From positions 4,096,858 to 4,147,940 of the forward strand of contig CP070812.1 of assembly GCA_020344015.1 (NCBI GenBank): a stretch of 51,083 nt of DNA, in the 5' to 3' direction. Under the pieces are notes generated by a model that did not search any database, was not told where the DNA came from, and saw nothing but the letters and a program-made list of their open reading frames with translations. The DNA comes from Gemmatimonadota bacterium. Lineage in GTDB: Bacteria > Gemmatimonadota > Gemmatimonadetes > Palauibacterales > KS3-K002. The translations under genes were made by a program, and so were the position numbers. Shown here piece by piece: positions 1 through 8,317 of the stretch (position 1 is its first letter; each line of letters begins with the position of its first letter).

Positions 1-454
1 AATCCACCGGCAAAAGCCGGTCATCGCCTAGGAGGATGACAGCGTCGACTCGGGCGTTGCTGGTAGCATACGTGTACTGCAGGCGGAACCGATCGCGCGG
101 CAACACGTCGGCCAGGGTCTCCTCCAGCATGCGCTCACCGAAGGCGCCCCGCAGCTGCGGCGGCTGCAGGATCTTCTGTAGTTCGCCCAGTCCGTCTCCC
201 AAACTCTCGACGTTCTCCGTCGCCTTCTGCAGCAGGCCGATCCTGCGGCTCAGCTCGCCGGTCTGCTGCACGTGCTCGCGAAGCCGCTCGTCCACTCCCG
301 AGCGCAGCGCCTGGACCTCTCGCTGCAGCAGTTGGAGAGACGCCGGCGGCGCCTCGGCTGCACGCCTGACCTCGCGCTCCACCCTGACCTGGCGCCAGGC
401 CAGCCAGAGGGCAAGGAGTAGTAGGAGGGCCAGAAGGCCAATCGTGAGTTCCAT
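1..454 (-). CDS. rmuC: DNA recombination protein RmuC, N-terminal part (cut by window edge)
   Basis: Reading the minus strand from the ATG at 454 gives 151 codons with no stop before the window edge. The protein opens with a hydrophobic anchor (about residues 4-20), then a heptad-rich coiled coil rich in Glu, Arg and Leu (about 22-90), then the block around ILQPPQLRGAFGERMLEETL, followed by VDAVI and LPVD. That order is the start of the RmuC family, a membrane-anchored protein with a nuclease-like core that limits inverted-repeat rearrangements. A GGAGAGAG ribosome site sits just upstream of the ATG, which fixes the start. The nuclease-like core lies beyond base 1. It is divergent from the methyltransferase gene at 645. 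Confidence 0.88.
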   Translation of the reverse strand, partial: MELTIGLLALLLLLALWLAWRQVRVEREVRRAAEAPPASLQLLQREVQALRSGVDERLREHVQQTGELSRRIGLLQKATENVESLGDGLGELQKILQPPQLRGAFGERMLEETLADVLPRDRFRLQYTYATSNARVDAVILLGDDRLLPVD

Positions 455-644
455 GTGGCTCTCTCCGCGGCTTCGGGCACGGGCCCGGTCGCCTAGGTTG
501 CCGACTGTCAGGGGGTTAGCAGGCTGGAGGGGTACGTCCTCAGTGTAGGAACGGAGACCCCTCACCGCAAGCACTCGCAAATAGGCGCCCGGTTGGCTAG
601 ATTGTTAGGCGGATGACCACTTAGGACGCAGCAAGGAACTTCAG

Positions 645-1460
645 ATGTCTTCCGACGAGTATTCTTTTAAGGCTTTCAGCGAGCACGCCTTCTATCGCCA
701 GGTCAACGAGGCGCTGATCGACCGGGCGCAGCTGAGGCGCGGCTGGACGGTAGTCGACGTAGCCTGCGGGAGCGGCGCCATCACCGAGCTCATCCTGGAG
801 AAGATCCGAGGGGCCCGAGAAGCGATGGTGATCGGAGTCGACATGTCGACGACGGCTCTGCGGGAAGCAGCGGACAAAGTCGCGGGCGCGCGGGATGCCG
901 TGGTGGAGTTCGTGCAGACCCGGGCGGAGGAGATGTCGGAGAGCATCAAGCGGGCCGTGGACGCCGTCGTTTTCTGTAACGGCATCCATTACATCGAGGA
1001 CAAACACGGCCTGCTGGAAGAGGTGCACCGCACGCTCAAGCCCGGCGGCGTCTTCGCGTTCAACACCGGGTTCTTCGATGGCGCCCTGCCGCCCGAAACT
1101 CTGAAATACTACCGCCGATGGATGATGAAGGCGCTTCGCAAGCTCAAGAAGGAGTACAACCTCAGGCCCGAGCACTCGAAGGTCGAATCGCGAAGGCAGC
1201 TAACGGCCGACGAGTATCGGGCGTTGCTCGAATCGGAGGGATTCGAGATCAGGTTTCAGGAGATCTACACTGGCAAGGTTACCGAACAGGGCTGGATCGA
1301 CCTGAGCCGCTTCTCCGACTTCATCGCTGGAGCGCTGCCCGGCATCCCATTGAAGACGGCGAGCGATGTTCTCGTGGAGTCGCTGCACGAGACCTTCGAA
1401 GAGTTCGAGTTGACCGTGTGGCCGCGCAATTGGCTGACCGTAGTCGCCGCCCGGCCATAA
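645..1460 (+). CDS. class I SAM-dependent methyltransferase
   Basis: A 271-residue Rossmann-fold methyltransferase. Motif I is VDVACGSG at residues 37-44, followed by an acidic strand end (VIGVDMS) for the SAM ribose. The post-I to IV region (DAVVFCNGIHYI) and the LKPGGVFAFNTG strand are typical of the UbiE/Methyltransf_11 group of small-molecule methyltransferases. AAGGA at 633-637 supports the ATG at 645. The 190-base spacer shared with divergent rmuC must hold both promoters; I see no clear -35/-10 pair there. A hairpin terminator follows the stop, so it looks monocistronic. The substrate cannot be told from sequence. Confidence 0.85.
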   Translation: MSSDEYSFKAFSEHAFYRQVNEALIDRAQLRRGWTVVDVACGSGAITELILEKIRGAREAMVIGVDMSTTALREAADKVAGARDAVVEFVQTRAEEMSESIKRAVDAVVFCNGIHYIEDKHGLLEEVHRTLKPGGVFAFNTGFFDGALPPETLKYYRRWMMKALRKLKKEYNLRPEHSKVESRRQLTADEYRALLESEGFEIRFQEIYTGKVTEQGWIDLSRFSDFIAGALPGIPLKTASDVLVESLHETFEEFELTVWPRNWLTVVAARP

Positions 1461-1482
1461 TACGAAAGCGCAGCCAACTCCA

Positions 1483-1508
1483 AGGGGCCGCAAGGCCCCT
1501 CTTTCTTG
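1483..1508 (+). terminator. Rho-independent terminator after the methyltransferase
   Basis: A perfect 7-bp stem (AGGGGCC / GGCCCCT) closes a GCAA tetraloop and is followed by CTTTCTTG. It lies 22 bases after the methyltransferase stop and well before the next gene. Confidence 0.75.
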
Positions 1509-1638
1509 CCCCATACCAGGACCGGCCTCCGGAGAACCGCTGAGGCCGCCGCTGTGTTCTAAGGGCAGAGTTCGCTAAGCGAGCTGCCGAGCGCCCGCGC
1601 AAGCGGACGGCAGCCATGAAGTCATATATCAAAAACCT

Positions 1639-2499
1639 ATGACTGAACAGAATAGTACAGCACTCATCCTGGGCGGCGGTGGCAGCAAGGGAGCTGTGCA
1701 AGCCGGCTTCCTGCGCGCCGTCGAGAAGCTGGACATCGAGGTCGGCCTCGTGGTCGCCGCTTCAGTGGGGGCGGTCAACGGCGCCTTCTTCGCCGCCGGC
1801 GTCCCGGCCCGCTACATGGTCGCCGAGTGGAGCCGGCTGCGACGGCGCGATCTTTTCGGGCTCAACTGGGACCTCGTCCGCAAGCGGTCCCGCTCACCAA
1901 GTGTCTTCAGCTCGCGGCGGCTGCGCAGGTTCCTCGAGAAGCGGTTGCCCGTGCGCAGGTTCGACGAGCTGGCGGTCCCACTGGTCATCGTGACCACGGA
2001 CCTAGCCACCGGTGAGCCGTACCTCTGGGATCGCGGCGACCTGATCGAAGCGATCCTCGCGAGCTGCGCGGTCCCGGGGCTGCTGCCACCGGTCCGCGGT
2101 CCGCACGGCCGCACCCTGATCGACGGCGCTCTCAGCGACAATGTCCCCGTCGAGGTGGCCTTCCGGCGAGGTGCCGGGAGCGTGCTGGGCATCCTCTGCC
2201 GCACCTGCGCGGCATGCCGTCCCCTGGAACTCGGGCTGGCGGCTATGCTGGGCCAGGCGTTCGGGATCGCGGTGGATTGCAAGTGGCGATCCGATGCGAG
2301 GCGCTACGCCGAGAGTGACGACGTGCTGATCGTGGCGCCCGAGATCGGCACGCATGTCCAGGCCCTGGATTTCTCGCACGGCAAAGAGTTATGGCAGGCG
2401 GGCTATCGGCTCTCGCGCCCGCTCCTCGAACGTTGGAAGAGGGTAAGCGAGGCCGGGGCGTTGGCTAAGAAGCGGGATCACCGGGTATCAGTCGGGTGA
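1639..2499 (+). CDS. patatin-like phospholipase (lipid acyl hydrolase)
   Basis: A 286-residue protein with the patatin fold signature: glycine-rich oxyanion loop GGGGSKG at residues 12-18, nucleophile elbow around Ser42 (AASVG), and the catalytic Asp in IDGALSDN (D162). Ser42 and Asp162 would form the Ser-Asp dyad. The elbow has Ala where the family usually has Gly (GxSxG), a change some members tolerate. There is no signal peptide, so a cytosolic or membrane-surface esterase/phospholipase is likely. No strong ribosome site precedes the ATG. Its 3' end overlaps the convergent small gene at 2465-2932 by 35 bases. Confidence 0.85.
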   Translation: MTEQNSTALILGGGGSKGAVQAGFLRAVEKLDIEVGLVVAASVGAVNGAFFAAGVPARYMVAEWSRLRRRDLFGLNWDLVRKRSRSPSVFSSRRLRRFLEKRLPVRRFDELAVPLVIVTTDLATGEPYLWDRGDLIEAILASCAVPGLLPPVRGPHGRTLIDGALSDNVPVEVAFRRGAGSVLGILCRTCAACRPLELGLAAMLGQAFGIAVDCKWRSDARRYAESDDVLIVAPEIGTHVQALDFSHGKELWQAGYRLSRPLLERWKRVSEAGALAKKRDHRVSVG

Positions 2500-2932
2500 G
2501 CTTACGCAGCAGTCCCGGGTCAGCGCAGTTCAGCTGGGTGCGCGCGCCTCTATCCAGAACGGTCAGCACGTCTCGATCGGGTCGCCCCATAATCATGTGA
2601 GGCACATGGTCGCCACCCCTGAGAAAGAAGGCGGCGGCGACGAGCCCGTCGACAACGGCGTGAAGGCGGAAGCTTCCGGTATCCCCGCCGAGCTCACTGT
2701 AGCGGGGACCAGAGCAACGCTCCACGCGGAGGTGCCGGAAAAGGCTGACGCTCAACGGGTCGATGTGCTTGCCGCCCGAGCCAAGCAGCTCATCCTCATC
2801 GACGTTGACGACAAAAGAGACTCGATCCACGGCTCTCTCGAAGACGAGCAATGAGACCATCTCATACAGCACGCCCTTGAACTCGGTCTCGCTGAGCTCG
2901 AAGATCTGGCCGTCGACATCTATACTAAACAC
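2465..2932 (-). CDS. hypothetical protein, about 155 residues
   Basis: I do not recognise the family. The frame stays open from 3118, but codon use and protein character look coding only from about 2932, where a GTG is preceded by AAAGGA (12-base spacing). The product is a soluble, acidic mixed alpha/beta protein with a run like FSIDVDGQIFELSETEFKG near its start and no membrane segment or signal peptide. The reading frame keeps a strong G/C bias at third positions. Its stop lies inside the end of the convergent patatin gene. It is divergent from the TGS GTPase. Confidence 0.55.
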   Translation of the reverse strand: MFSIDVDGQIFELSETEFKGVLYEMVSLLVFERAVDRVSFVVNVDEDELLGSGGKHIDPLSVSLFRHLRVERCSGPRYSELGGDTGSFRLHAVVDGLVAAAFFLRGGDHVPHMIMGRPDRDVLTVLDRGARTQLNCADPGLLRKLTRLIPGDPAS

Positions 2933-3099
2933 AGACTCGCAAGATCCTTTCGTAGCGTGTGGTCCGCGACGGTCAAAACGCCTGGCCACATGATAGGAAG
3001 CCCGGTACCGGCAGGCAACAAACGGGATGTTGCCAGCCGTCGCTTGGCGCGCCAGTTTTTTCGGGAAGAAACGTAACCGAGAGCCGGTGCGACCTTGTA

Positions 3100-4089
3100 A
3101 TGCCTGCGAATCTACCACCCGTCTATCACACAGCCGAGAAACGATACCGGCAGGCCAACTCGCCGGAGGAGAAGATCGACGCGCTGCGCGAGATGTACGC
3201 CGTCATGCCCAAGCACAAGGGCACCGACAAGCTGCAGGCGGACATCAAGCGGAAGATCGCGCAACTCAAGGAACAGGCGAAGAAGGCGCCGGCGGCCCGG
3301 CAGGTGCCACAGTGGGTGATCGAGAAGGTGGGGGCCGGCCAGGTCCCGGTGCTCGGACCGCCCAATGCGGGGAAATCGGCGATTATCGCCAAGGTGACTC
3401 ATGCCGATGTGCGGGTGGCAGAGTACCCGTTCACAACGCAGGTCCCGGTGCCCGCCATGATGCCGTTCGAGAATATCCAGATCCAGCTCATCGATTCGCC
3501 GGCTTGGTCCGAGGAGTTCGACGTCGGTTGGCTACCCGAACTGGCGCGTCGGGCCGACGCCTGCGTGCTGGTGGCCGACCTATCGGACGAACTGGCCGAT
3601 GAGATGATCGCCTTCATCCTCGACCGAATGGAGGCGCGCGACGTGGTCTTGGTGGGCCGTGTGCCGGACGAGCGGGAGGGTTTCGAGGTCTGCATCCCGA
3701 CATTGCTGGTCGGCAACAAATCCGATGCTCCCGGCGCCGAAAACGTCTTGCGCGAACTCGAGGCCCGATTCGGCGATCGCTTCCCGCTCTGTAGCATATC
3801 GATCGCGCAGGAGGACGGGCTAAGTGAATTCAAGCGCGCGGTTTTTGACGTGATGGCAATCACGCGCGTGTTCACCAAGCAACCGGGCAAGGAAGCCGAC
3901 CTGGGCGAGCCGTTCGTGCTCCCCAGCGGCAGCACGGTTCACGATCTTGCAGGAAAAATCCACAAGGAGATTCTGGCGAACCTCAAGTACGCGCGACTAT
4001 GGGGTACGTCGGGGCGCTTCAAGGGTCAGCGGGTGGGAGAGGACCACGTGCTTGCCGACGGGGACATTGTCGAGCTACATACGCGGTAG
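3100..4089 (+). CDS. DRG/Obg-like GTPase with C-terminal TGS domain
   Basis: From the ATG at 3100 the product is 329 residues; the frame is open further upstream but the family-like N-terminus (MPANLPPVYHTAEKRY) begins here. It has a basic helical N-terminal region (about 1-66), then G1 GPPNAGKS at 86-93, the G2-region YPFTTQ at 109-114, a G3 region at 132-136 and G4 NKSD at 206-209. A TGS ubiquitin-like domain follows from about 255. The order matches the archaeal/eukaryotic DRG type of ribosome-associated GTPase. The G3 motif reads DSPAW rather than the usual DTPP/DTPG, which may change hydrolysis. No neighbour hints at a partner. The ribosome site is weak. Confidence 0.8.
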   Translation: MPANLPPVYHTAEKRYRQANSPEEKIDALREMYAVMPKHKGTDKLQADIKRKIAQLKEQAKKAPAARQVPQWVIEKVGAGQVPVLGPPNAGKSAIIAKVTHADVRVAEYPFTTQVPVPAMMPFENIQIQLIDSPAWSEEFDVGWLPELARRADACVLVADLSDELADEMIAFILDRMEARDVVLVGRVPDEREGFEVCIPTLLVGNKSDAPGAENVLRELEARFGDRFPLCSISIAQEDGLSEFKRAVFDVMAITRVFTKQPGKEADLGEPFVLPSGSTVHDLAGKIHKEILANLKYARLWGTSGRFKGQRVGEDHVLADGDIVELHTR

Positions 4090-4099
4090 CCCCGCGGAA

Positions 4100-4182
4100 G
4101 GTAACCGGTGACCGGTAATCTCCAATTGGGAACTGCGACTTCCGAGCACCGGCTACTGGTCACCGGCCACCGACCACCGTAT
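4100..4182. repeat. family A heptamer hairpin array 1
   Basis: The spacer between the convergent GTPase and diguanylate cyclase genes. The right half is five in-phase heptamers (ACCGGCT, ACTGGTC, ACCGGCC, ACCGACC, ACCGTAT, 4148-4182). The left half (4100-4120) is the same unit on the other strand, so the two can pair around a loop. The right array touches the TAA stop of the cyclase (4182-4184). Confidence 0.75.
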
Positions 4183-5393
4183 TAGGTGCTGACCCGATTG
4201 CGTCCCGCCCGCTTCGCTCTGTAGAGCGCCTTGTCCGCAGCCTTCAGCACCTTGTCCGGCGTCGTGTGCCTGCCGTTGCGTTCTGCGACGCCGATGCTCA
4301 CCGTGACGGTCAGATTCTTCTTGCCCGGCGACTTGCGTTTTCCGTTCTTCGGTTTGCCGCGCGGTCTGAGGCGGCCGCGGACAGTGAAGGTCGAATCCTC
4401 GATGGTGCCGCGCAGTTCCTCCAAGTCGGACATCACTTCATCTCGTGACTTGCCCGGGAACACCACGGCAAACTCCTCGCCGCCGTATCGATAGGCGCGG
4501 CCGCCGCCCGTGACACGGCCAAGCTTGGCCGCGACCATGCGGAGCACCTGATCGCCGATGTCGTGTCCATGCTTGTCGTTGAATTTCTTGAAGTGATCGA
4601 TATCGACCATGGCGATGCTGAAACGGTTGCGCAGCGCGACGAGTGCGTCGGGGAGTGCGCGACGCGAGGGCAGGCCGGTGAGCTCATCCCGGTAGGCCAT
4701 CCGGTAGCCCGTCTCCATCACGGACAGACCGAGTACCAGACCGCCCGCCATCAGATAGACGGTCGAGACCGGGCTGCCCGATGCCGCGGTCAGGGCCAGG
4801 CATGCGGCGACCACCGCCCAGAGGAACCCGTTCTCAACGGTCCTTTTGCGATAGACAGCCACCGCGGCGGCCACAGTAATGCTGACCGCGAAGACGAGCA
4901 GCTCCGGGTCGGGGATAGCCGCCCAAACGCTAGAAGCGGGACCTATCAGCTCGCCTTGTTGGGTGACGGCCAGCGCCGCACCCTGAGAGCGAAGAAGCAG
5001 AGCAACAGCAGGCGTCGGTACGAGGACCATCGCCAGTTGGGTCAGCCCCCTGGTGGTGAGTACGCCGCGATCGTGGGTCAGCGCCAGCGATGCCAGGATG
5101 GGCGGCAGCAGCAGGGTGGAGGCAGTGCGGGCGATCTGGGCGGTCGGCCCGGGATCGAGCCTCAGCAGCCACTCGACGACGGCCAGCGCCAGAACCGCTG
5201 CGAGGACGCGGCTGCGATGGAACCGCCAGGCGAGGAGCGCCGCCGCCCCGAAGACGGCATAGGGATACCCACGTGCAAGGCCGGTGAGCGTCTGAGGATC
5301 CTTCGCCAGCCGCACGCCGACCACGGCGCCCAGTACGACCAACCCACCGGGCACGACCCACTTGCGTACCTGCCTTAAGTAACTATCCGCCAA
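4182..5393 (-). CDS. membrane diguanylate cyclase (GGDEF)
   Basis: A 403-residue protein that makes cyclic di-GMP from two GTP. Residues 1-225 hold about seven hydrophobic segments forming a membrane sensor; the GGDEF domain follows from RDELTGLPSRRAL (235-247). The metal Asp is in DIDHFKKFND (264) and the active-site signature is GGEEF at 304-308, so it should be active. The RxxD inhibitory site normally five residues before the signature is missing (TGGG instead). A very basic insert (about 340-360, rich in Lys, Arg, Gly and Pro) interrupts the domain. The start used is TTG with no strong ribosome site; a start about 15 codons later is possible. Confidence 0.88.
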   Translation of the reverse strand: MADSYLRQVRKWVVPGGLVVLGAVVGVRLAKDPQTLTGLARGYPYAVFGAAALLAWRFHRSRVLAAVLALAVVEWLLRLDPGPTAQIARTASTLLLPPILASLALTHDRGVLTTRGLTQLAMVLVPTPAVALLLRSQGAALAVTQQGELIGPASSVWAAIPDPELLVFAVSITVAAAVAVYRKRTVENGFLWAVVAACLALTAASGSPVSTVYLMAGGLVLGLSVMETGYRMAYRDELTGLPSRRALPDALVALRNRFSIAMVDIDHFKKFNDKHGHDIGDQVLRMVAAKLGRVTGGGRAYRYGGEEFAVVFPGKSRDEVMSDLEELRGTIEDSTFTVRGRLRPRGKPKNGKRKSPGKKNLTVTVSIGVAERNGRHTTPDKVLKAADKALYRAKRAGRNRVST

Positions 5394-5441
5394 GCGGTTA
5401 CCGCTCAGGATCAGAGCTGCTGGCCAGCAGGACGAGGAGGA

Positions 5442-5465
5442 GGGTGAGGCCCCGAAGGGAGCCTC
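5442..5465 (-). terminator. hairpin after the CsgG-like gene
   Basis: Directly after the stop of the minus-strand CsgG-like gene, GAGGC-CCC / GGG-GCCTC can pair around GAA with one bulged base. No U-run follows, so it may be a weak or Rho-assisted terminator. A perfect 14-base palindrome, CTGCTGGCCAGCAG (5417-5430), lies next to it. Confidence 0.4.
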
Positions 5466-5469
5466 CCGC

Positions 5470-6459
5470 TTAGTTGTTTACCACGAAGCGTACCAGGTCG
5501 TTCCGTTCACAGGTGAACTCGCCGAGGGTTCGCGCGATAGAGTACTTCTCCTCCACGCTGGTGATCTCCAGCCGCCCGAGCTTCTCCTCGATTTGCCCCA
5601 GGTTGAGCCCGGTCTCCGGATCGATCAGCTCTTCGCCTTCGCGGAATGCCTCGAGCACATCGCCCACCTGCATGCCGGACTCAGAACCGGCGTTGATGTA
5701 GACCTGGCCGTCACGAACCGTGACGACCCTGCCGTGCCAAGGCCGGTCGCCGAGCGTGGCCAGGATGTTGGCGACCACCTGCTCGACGGCAGCGCGTGTT
5801 GCCTCACCCAGGGGCGTGTCCTCGAAGCCCTCGGTACCGACATCGAGGACATCGGTATCCAGCGCGACGTGTGAAGACGAGCGTTCCGCCGACCCCTCGC
5901 CCTGGACAGAGGTCGTGACCTGCGAGGTCTGGACATCGTAGATCCGGCTGTCGATGACCAGCCGCGCCTGAACGGTCTTCTTGCCGCCGCCGATCCTAAT
6001 GCCTCCGGCGACCGGGACATCGACAGGCACGGTGACCCCAACCTCGCCACCACGTCCCTTCTCACCGTAGCTGAACGTCGTGATCACCGGACGGATGAAG
6101 AACTGGGCGCCGACGACGCGGCCGGCCTGTACGGCGGTCTCGGGATTGACGGCGCCGCTGTACTGGAGCTCCTGCTCGGCCAGGACATCGGCGATCGCCT
6201 GCCGCTCCACCACCACGAAGCGGTCACTCTCCAACAGTTCGGTGACCATCATCTCCGTGAGCCCCTGGGCAAAGTTCTCGAGGCTCTGATTGTACGAGTA
6301 GCCAGCGGCACCGAACGTGCCCGTGGCCTCGAACAAGCCGGGATCCCAGGTCCCGTCCATCACAGCGACACGGAGCTTGGGGCCTTGCTGTGCCTCGGCC
6401 GTTTCGAGTCCGGCGAAAACCGCCAGGCCAGACAGCATGATGATCGGGATCGCTCGCAT
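5470..6459 (-). CDS. CsgG-like exported protein
   Basis: The ATG at 6459 is preceded by GGGAGGTAAGG, a near-ideal ribosome site, so I use it although the frame is open to 6573; this gives 329 residues. A signal peptide (1-23, ending AEA) has no lipobox Cys. Then comes the CsgG fold: LRVAVMDG, a helix with MMVTELLESDRFVVVER (about 76-92), QAIADVLAEQ, and a strand with GRVVGAQFFIRPVI. A C-terminal domain (about 245-325) with INAGSESGMQVGDVLEAF resembles the one in FlgT-like proteins. CsgG relatives form outer-membrane export pores or act as periplasmic parts of secretion systems. No curli genes are near, so its cargo is unknown. It is divergent from the kinase at 6594. Confidence 0.75.
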   Translation of the reverse strand: MRAIPIIMLSGLAVFAGLETAEAQQGPKLRVAVMDGTWDPGLFEATGTFGAAGYSYNQSLENFAQGLTEMMVTELLESDRFVVVERQAIADVLAEQELQYSGAVNPETAVQAGRVVGAQFFIRPVITTFSYGEKGRGGEVGVTVPVDVPVAGGIRIGGGKKTVQARLVIDSRIYDVQTSQVTTSVQGEGSAERSSSHVALDTDVLDVGTEGFEDTPLGEATRAAVEQVVANILATLGDRPWHGRVVTVRDGQVYINAGSESGMQVGDVLEAFREGEELIDPETGLNLGQIEEKLGRLEITSVEEKYSIARTLGEFTCERNDLVRFVVNN

Positions 6460-6557
6460 CCTTACCTCCCGGCTGCTGTTCTCGGTGGCCCGTTCCTCAG
6501 CTGCGGGCCAATCTAGGCAGCCGCCCCCGACACGACAACGAGCGGGGAGACCCGAGA

Positions 6558-6586
6558 TTGACCTGTCTTCCAAGGGGTGTTTAGCT
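6558..6586 (+). promoter_or_regulatory. possible promoter of the Ser/Thr kinase gene
   Basis: TTGACC, a 17-base spacer and TTAGCT lie just upstream of the kinase ATG at 6594. The -10 match is poor. If this is the promoter the transcript would be almost leaderless, which fits the absence of a well-placed ribosome site. Confidence 0.25.
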
Positions 6587-6593
6587 TCATACC

Positions 6594-8294
6594 ATGAGCC
6601 AGTGGATCGGTCGCTACGAGGTTCTGGAAACGCTCGGCAAGGGTGGGATGGGTGTCGTTTATCGGGCCCGGGACCCCGAGCTAGACCGTTCGGTCGCGAT
6701 CAAGGTCGTGCTGGCCTGGGCGCAGTACGACGCCGACGCGATGGAGCGCTTCAATCGGGAAGCGCGGGTCGTCGCCCAAATGCAGCACCCGCATATCGTC
6801 ACCGTCTTCGACGCCGGCCGTACCGACGAGGGGCTCCCCTACTTCGTGATGGAATATCTCGAGGGCACCGACCTAGGCGAGGTCCTAGGCGTGTCCGGCT
6901 CGCTGTCGCCGTCGCGCGCTGTGCGCTACGTGCTGCAGGTCTGCGAGGGCCTGACCTACGCACATGCCCGGGAGATCGTGCACCGTGACATCAAGCCCGC
7001 CAACCTGCTGATCACGCCGGACGACAACATCAAGATCGTCGACTTCGGAATAGCCAAGCTGGTGGGCTCGCAGATCACCGGGACCGGAGTCTCGTTGGGG
7101 ACACCGCTCTACATGGCGCCCGAGCAGGTCGCCGGAAAGCCCGTTGATCACCGCGCCGACATATTCGCGGTGGGCGGAGTGCTGTACACGTTGATCTCCG
7201 GCCATTCACCCTTCGAGGCACCAACGCTGGGCGGGATCTGCCACAAGATTGAGACCGAGACACCGACGCCGCTCTCGAAGTTGGGAATAGAGATCCACTC
7301 ACGGCTCGAGACGATCATCCTGAGAGCACTGGAGAAGAAAGCCGACGACCGCTACCAGAGCTCGCAGGAGTTGGCTGCGGACCTCCGCGCCGTGCAGGCC
7401 GCTCTCGAAGCCCAGGCCGAGGCACCGACAGTCATCACTGCGGGCTCGGCTCCCGCCTCGCCGACGACCCTTACCGAACCGGTAACGGTTGAGATGCGCC
7501 GCCGGCCTGGGCGTGTCCTCGCCATGCTCGCGGCCGCCGTGATCGCCGCGGTCGCAGCGCTCTGGGCGCTCCCCGAGCTCCGGCCCTGGGCGGACAGGTC
7601 ACAGCTCGCCGACCTGGACCCCGGTGCGGAGGCGAGCGAAGCCACCGCAGGCGCCCCGGTCGCCGCCACCGACTCGAGCGTCGCCGTCGGCGAGGAGGCG
7701 AGCGCGGCAGGTGCAGGCGCGGAGGACCCGGCGAGCGGCGCGGCCGGTTCCGCCGCCACTGCTACTGACGCCGGCGGAACCGGCGCGGCGGCGGTCGTCG
7801 CCGAGACGCGCGAGGCCGATGCGGCCGCCGGGGACGAGGCGGCACCGGCCGGCGGGGAGGCCGCCCGGACCAGGGAGGAGACCGTGCCGGCTGGCGAGGA
7901 GGTCACGCCGGCCGACGCCGAGCGCGACGCAAGACCAACACTCTACCCGGTTGGGGCGGCTGAGCGGGCGGCGGTCAATCGGGTCGTCGGCAGCCTGATC
8001 CGAGCCATCGAGGCACGGGACTCGACGGCGATCGCGCGTCTGTTCGGCGGCCGCGTTCCGGCACGCGAGTGGCGCATGTTCAGCCGGATGTTCGAAGGTC
8101 CGCGGGTGCGGATTCGCTACGAGCTCACCGGTGTGGGGACCACCGAAAACGGGATGCTCGTAGCGGAGGTAGAGAACAACATCCTGTTCCAAGGACAGCC
8201 GGGTCGCGTGCCGACGCCACGCCGGTCCACCTGGATCGCGCAATTCCAATCCGACAAGACCGGGCTCTATCTGATGAGGGTCCGGCCACGCTAA
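6594..8294 (+). CDS. membrane-anchored Ser/Thr protein kinase (Hanks type)
   Basis: A 566-residue kinase. The catalytic domain (about 7-268) shows the GKGGMG loop, ATP-binding Lys37, HRDIKPAN at 130-137, DFG at 150-152 and APE at 175-177, so all active residues are present. A single membrane segment (about 304-324) is followed by a roughly 130-residue linker rich in Ala, Glu, Gly and Thr. A C-terminal domain (about 455-566) has mixed alpha/beta character and would lie outside the membrane. This is the PknB-like layout with an external sensor-like domain whose ligand is unknown. It is divergent from the CsgG-like gene and runs into the lyase gene downstream. Confidence 0.92.
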   Translation: MSQWIGRYEVLETLGKGGMGVVYRARDPELDRSVAIKVVLAWAQYDADAMERFNREARVVAQMQHPHIVTVFDAGRTDEGLPYFVMEYLEGTDLGEVLGVSGSLSPSRAVRYVLQVCEGLTYAHAREIVHRDIKPANLLITPDDNIKIVDFGIAKLVGSQITGTGVSLGTPLYMAPEQVAGKPVDHRADIFAVGGVLYTLISGHSPFEAPTLGGICHKIETETPTPLSKLGIEIHSRLETIILRALEKKADDRYQSSQELAADLRAVQAALEAQAEAPTVITAGSAPASPTTLTEPVTVEMRRRPGRVLAMLAAAVIAAVAALWALPELRPWADRSQLADLDPGAEASEATAGAPVAATDSSVAVGEEASAAGAGAEDPASGAAGSAATATDAGGTGAAAVVAETREADAAAGDEAAPAGGEAARTREETVPAGEEVTPADAERDARPTLYPVGAAERAAVNRVVGSLIRAIEARDSTAIARLFGGRVPAREWRMFSRMFEGPRVRIRYELTGVGTTENGMLVAEVENNILFQGQPGRVPTPRRSTWIAQFQSDKTGLYLMRVRPR

Positions 8295-8317
8295 CCGATA
8301 CTCGCCTTCCCTTTCGA

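Noticed and set aside
2959..3099. Longer N-terminus for the TGS GTPase
   Set aside because: The extra 47 residues look non-coding and family-like sequence begins at the ATG at 3100.
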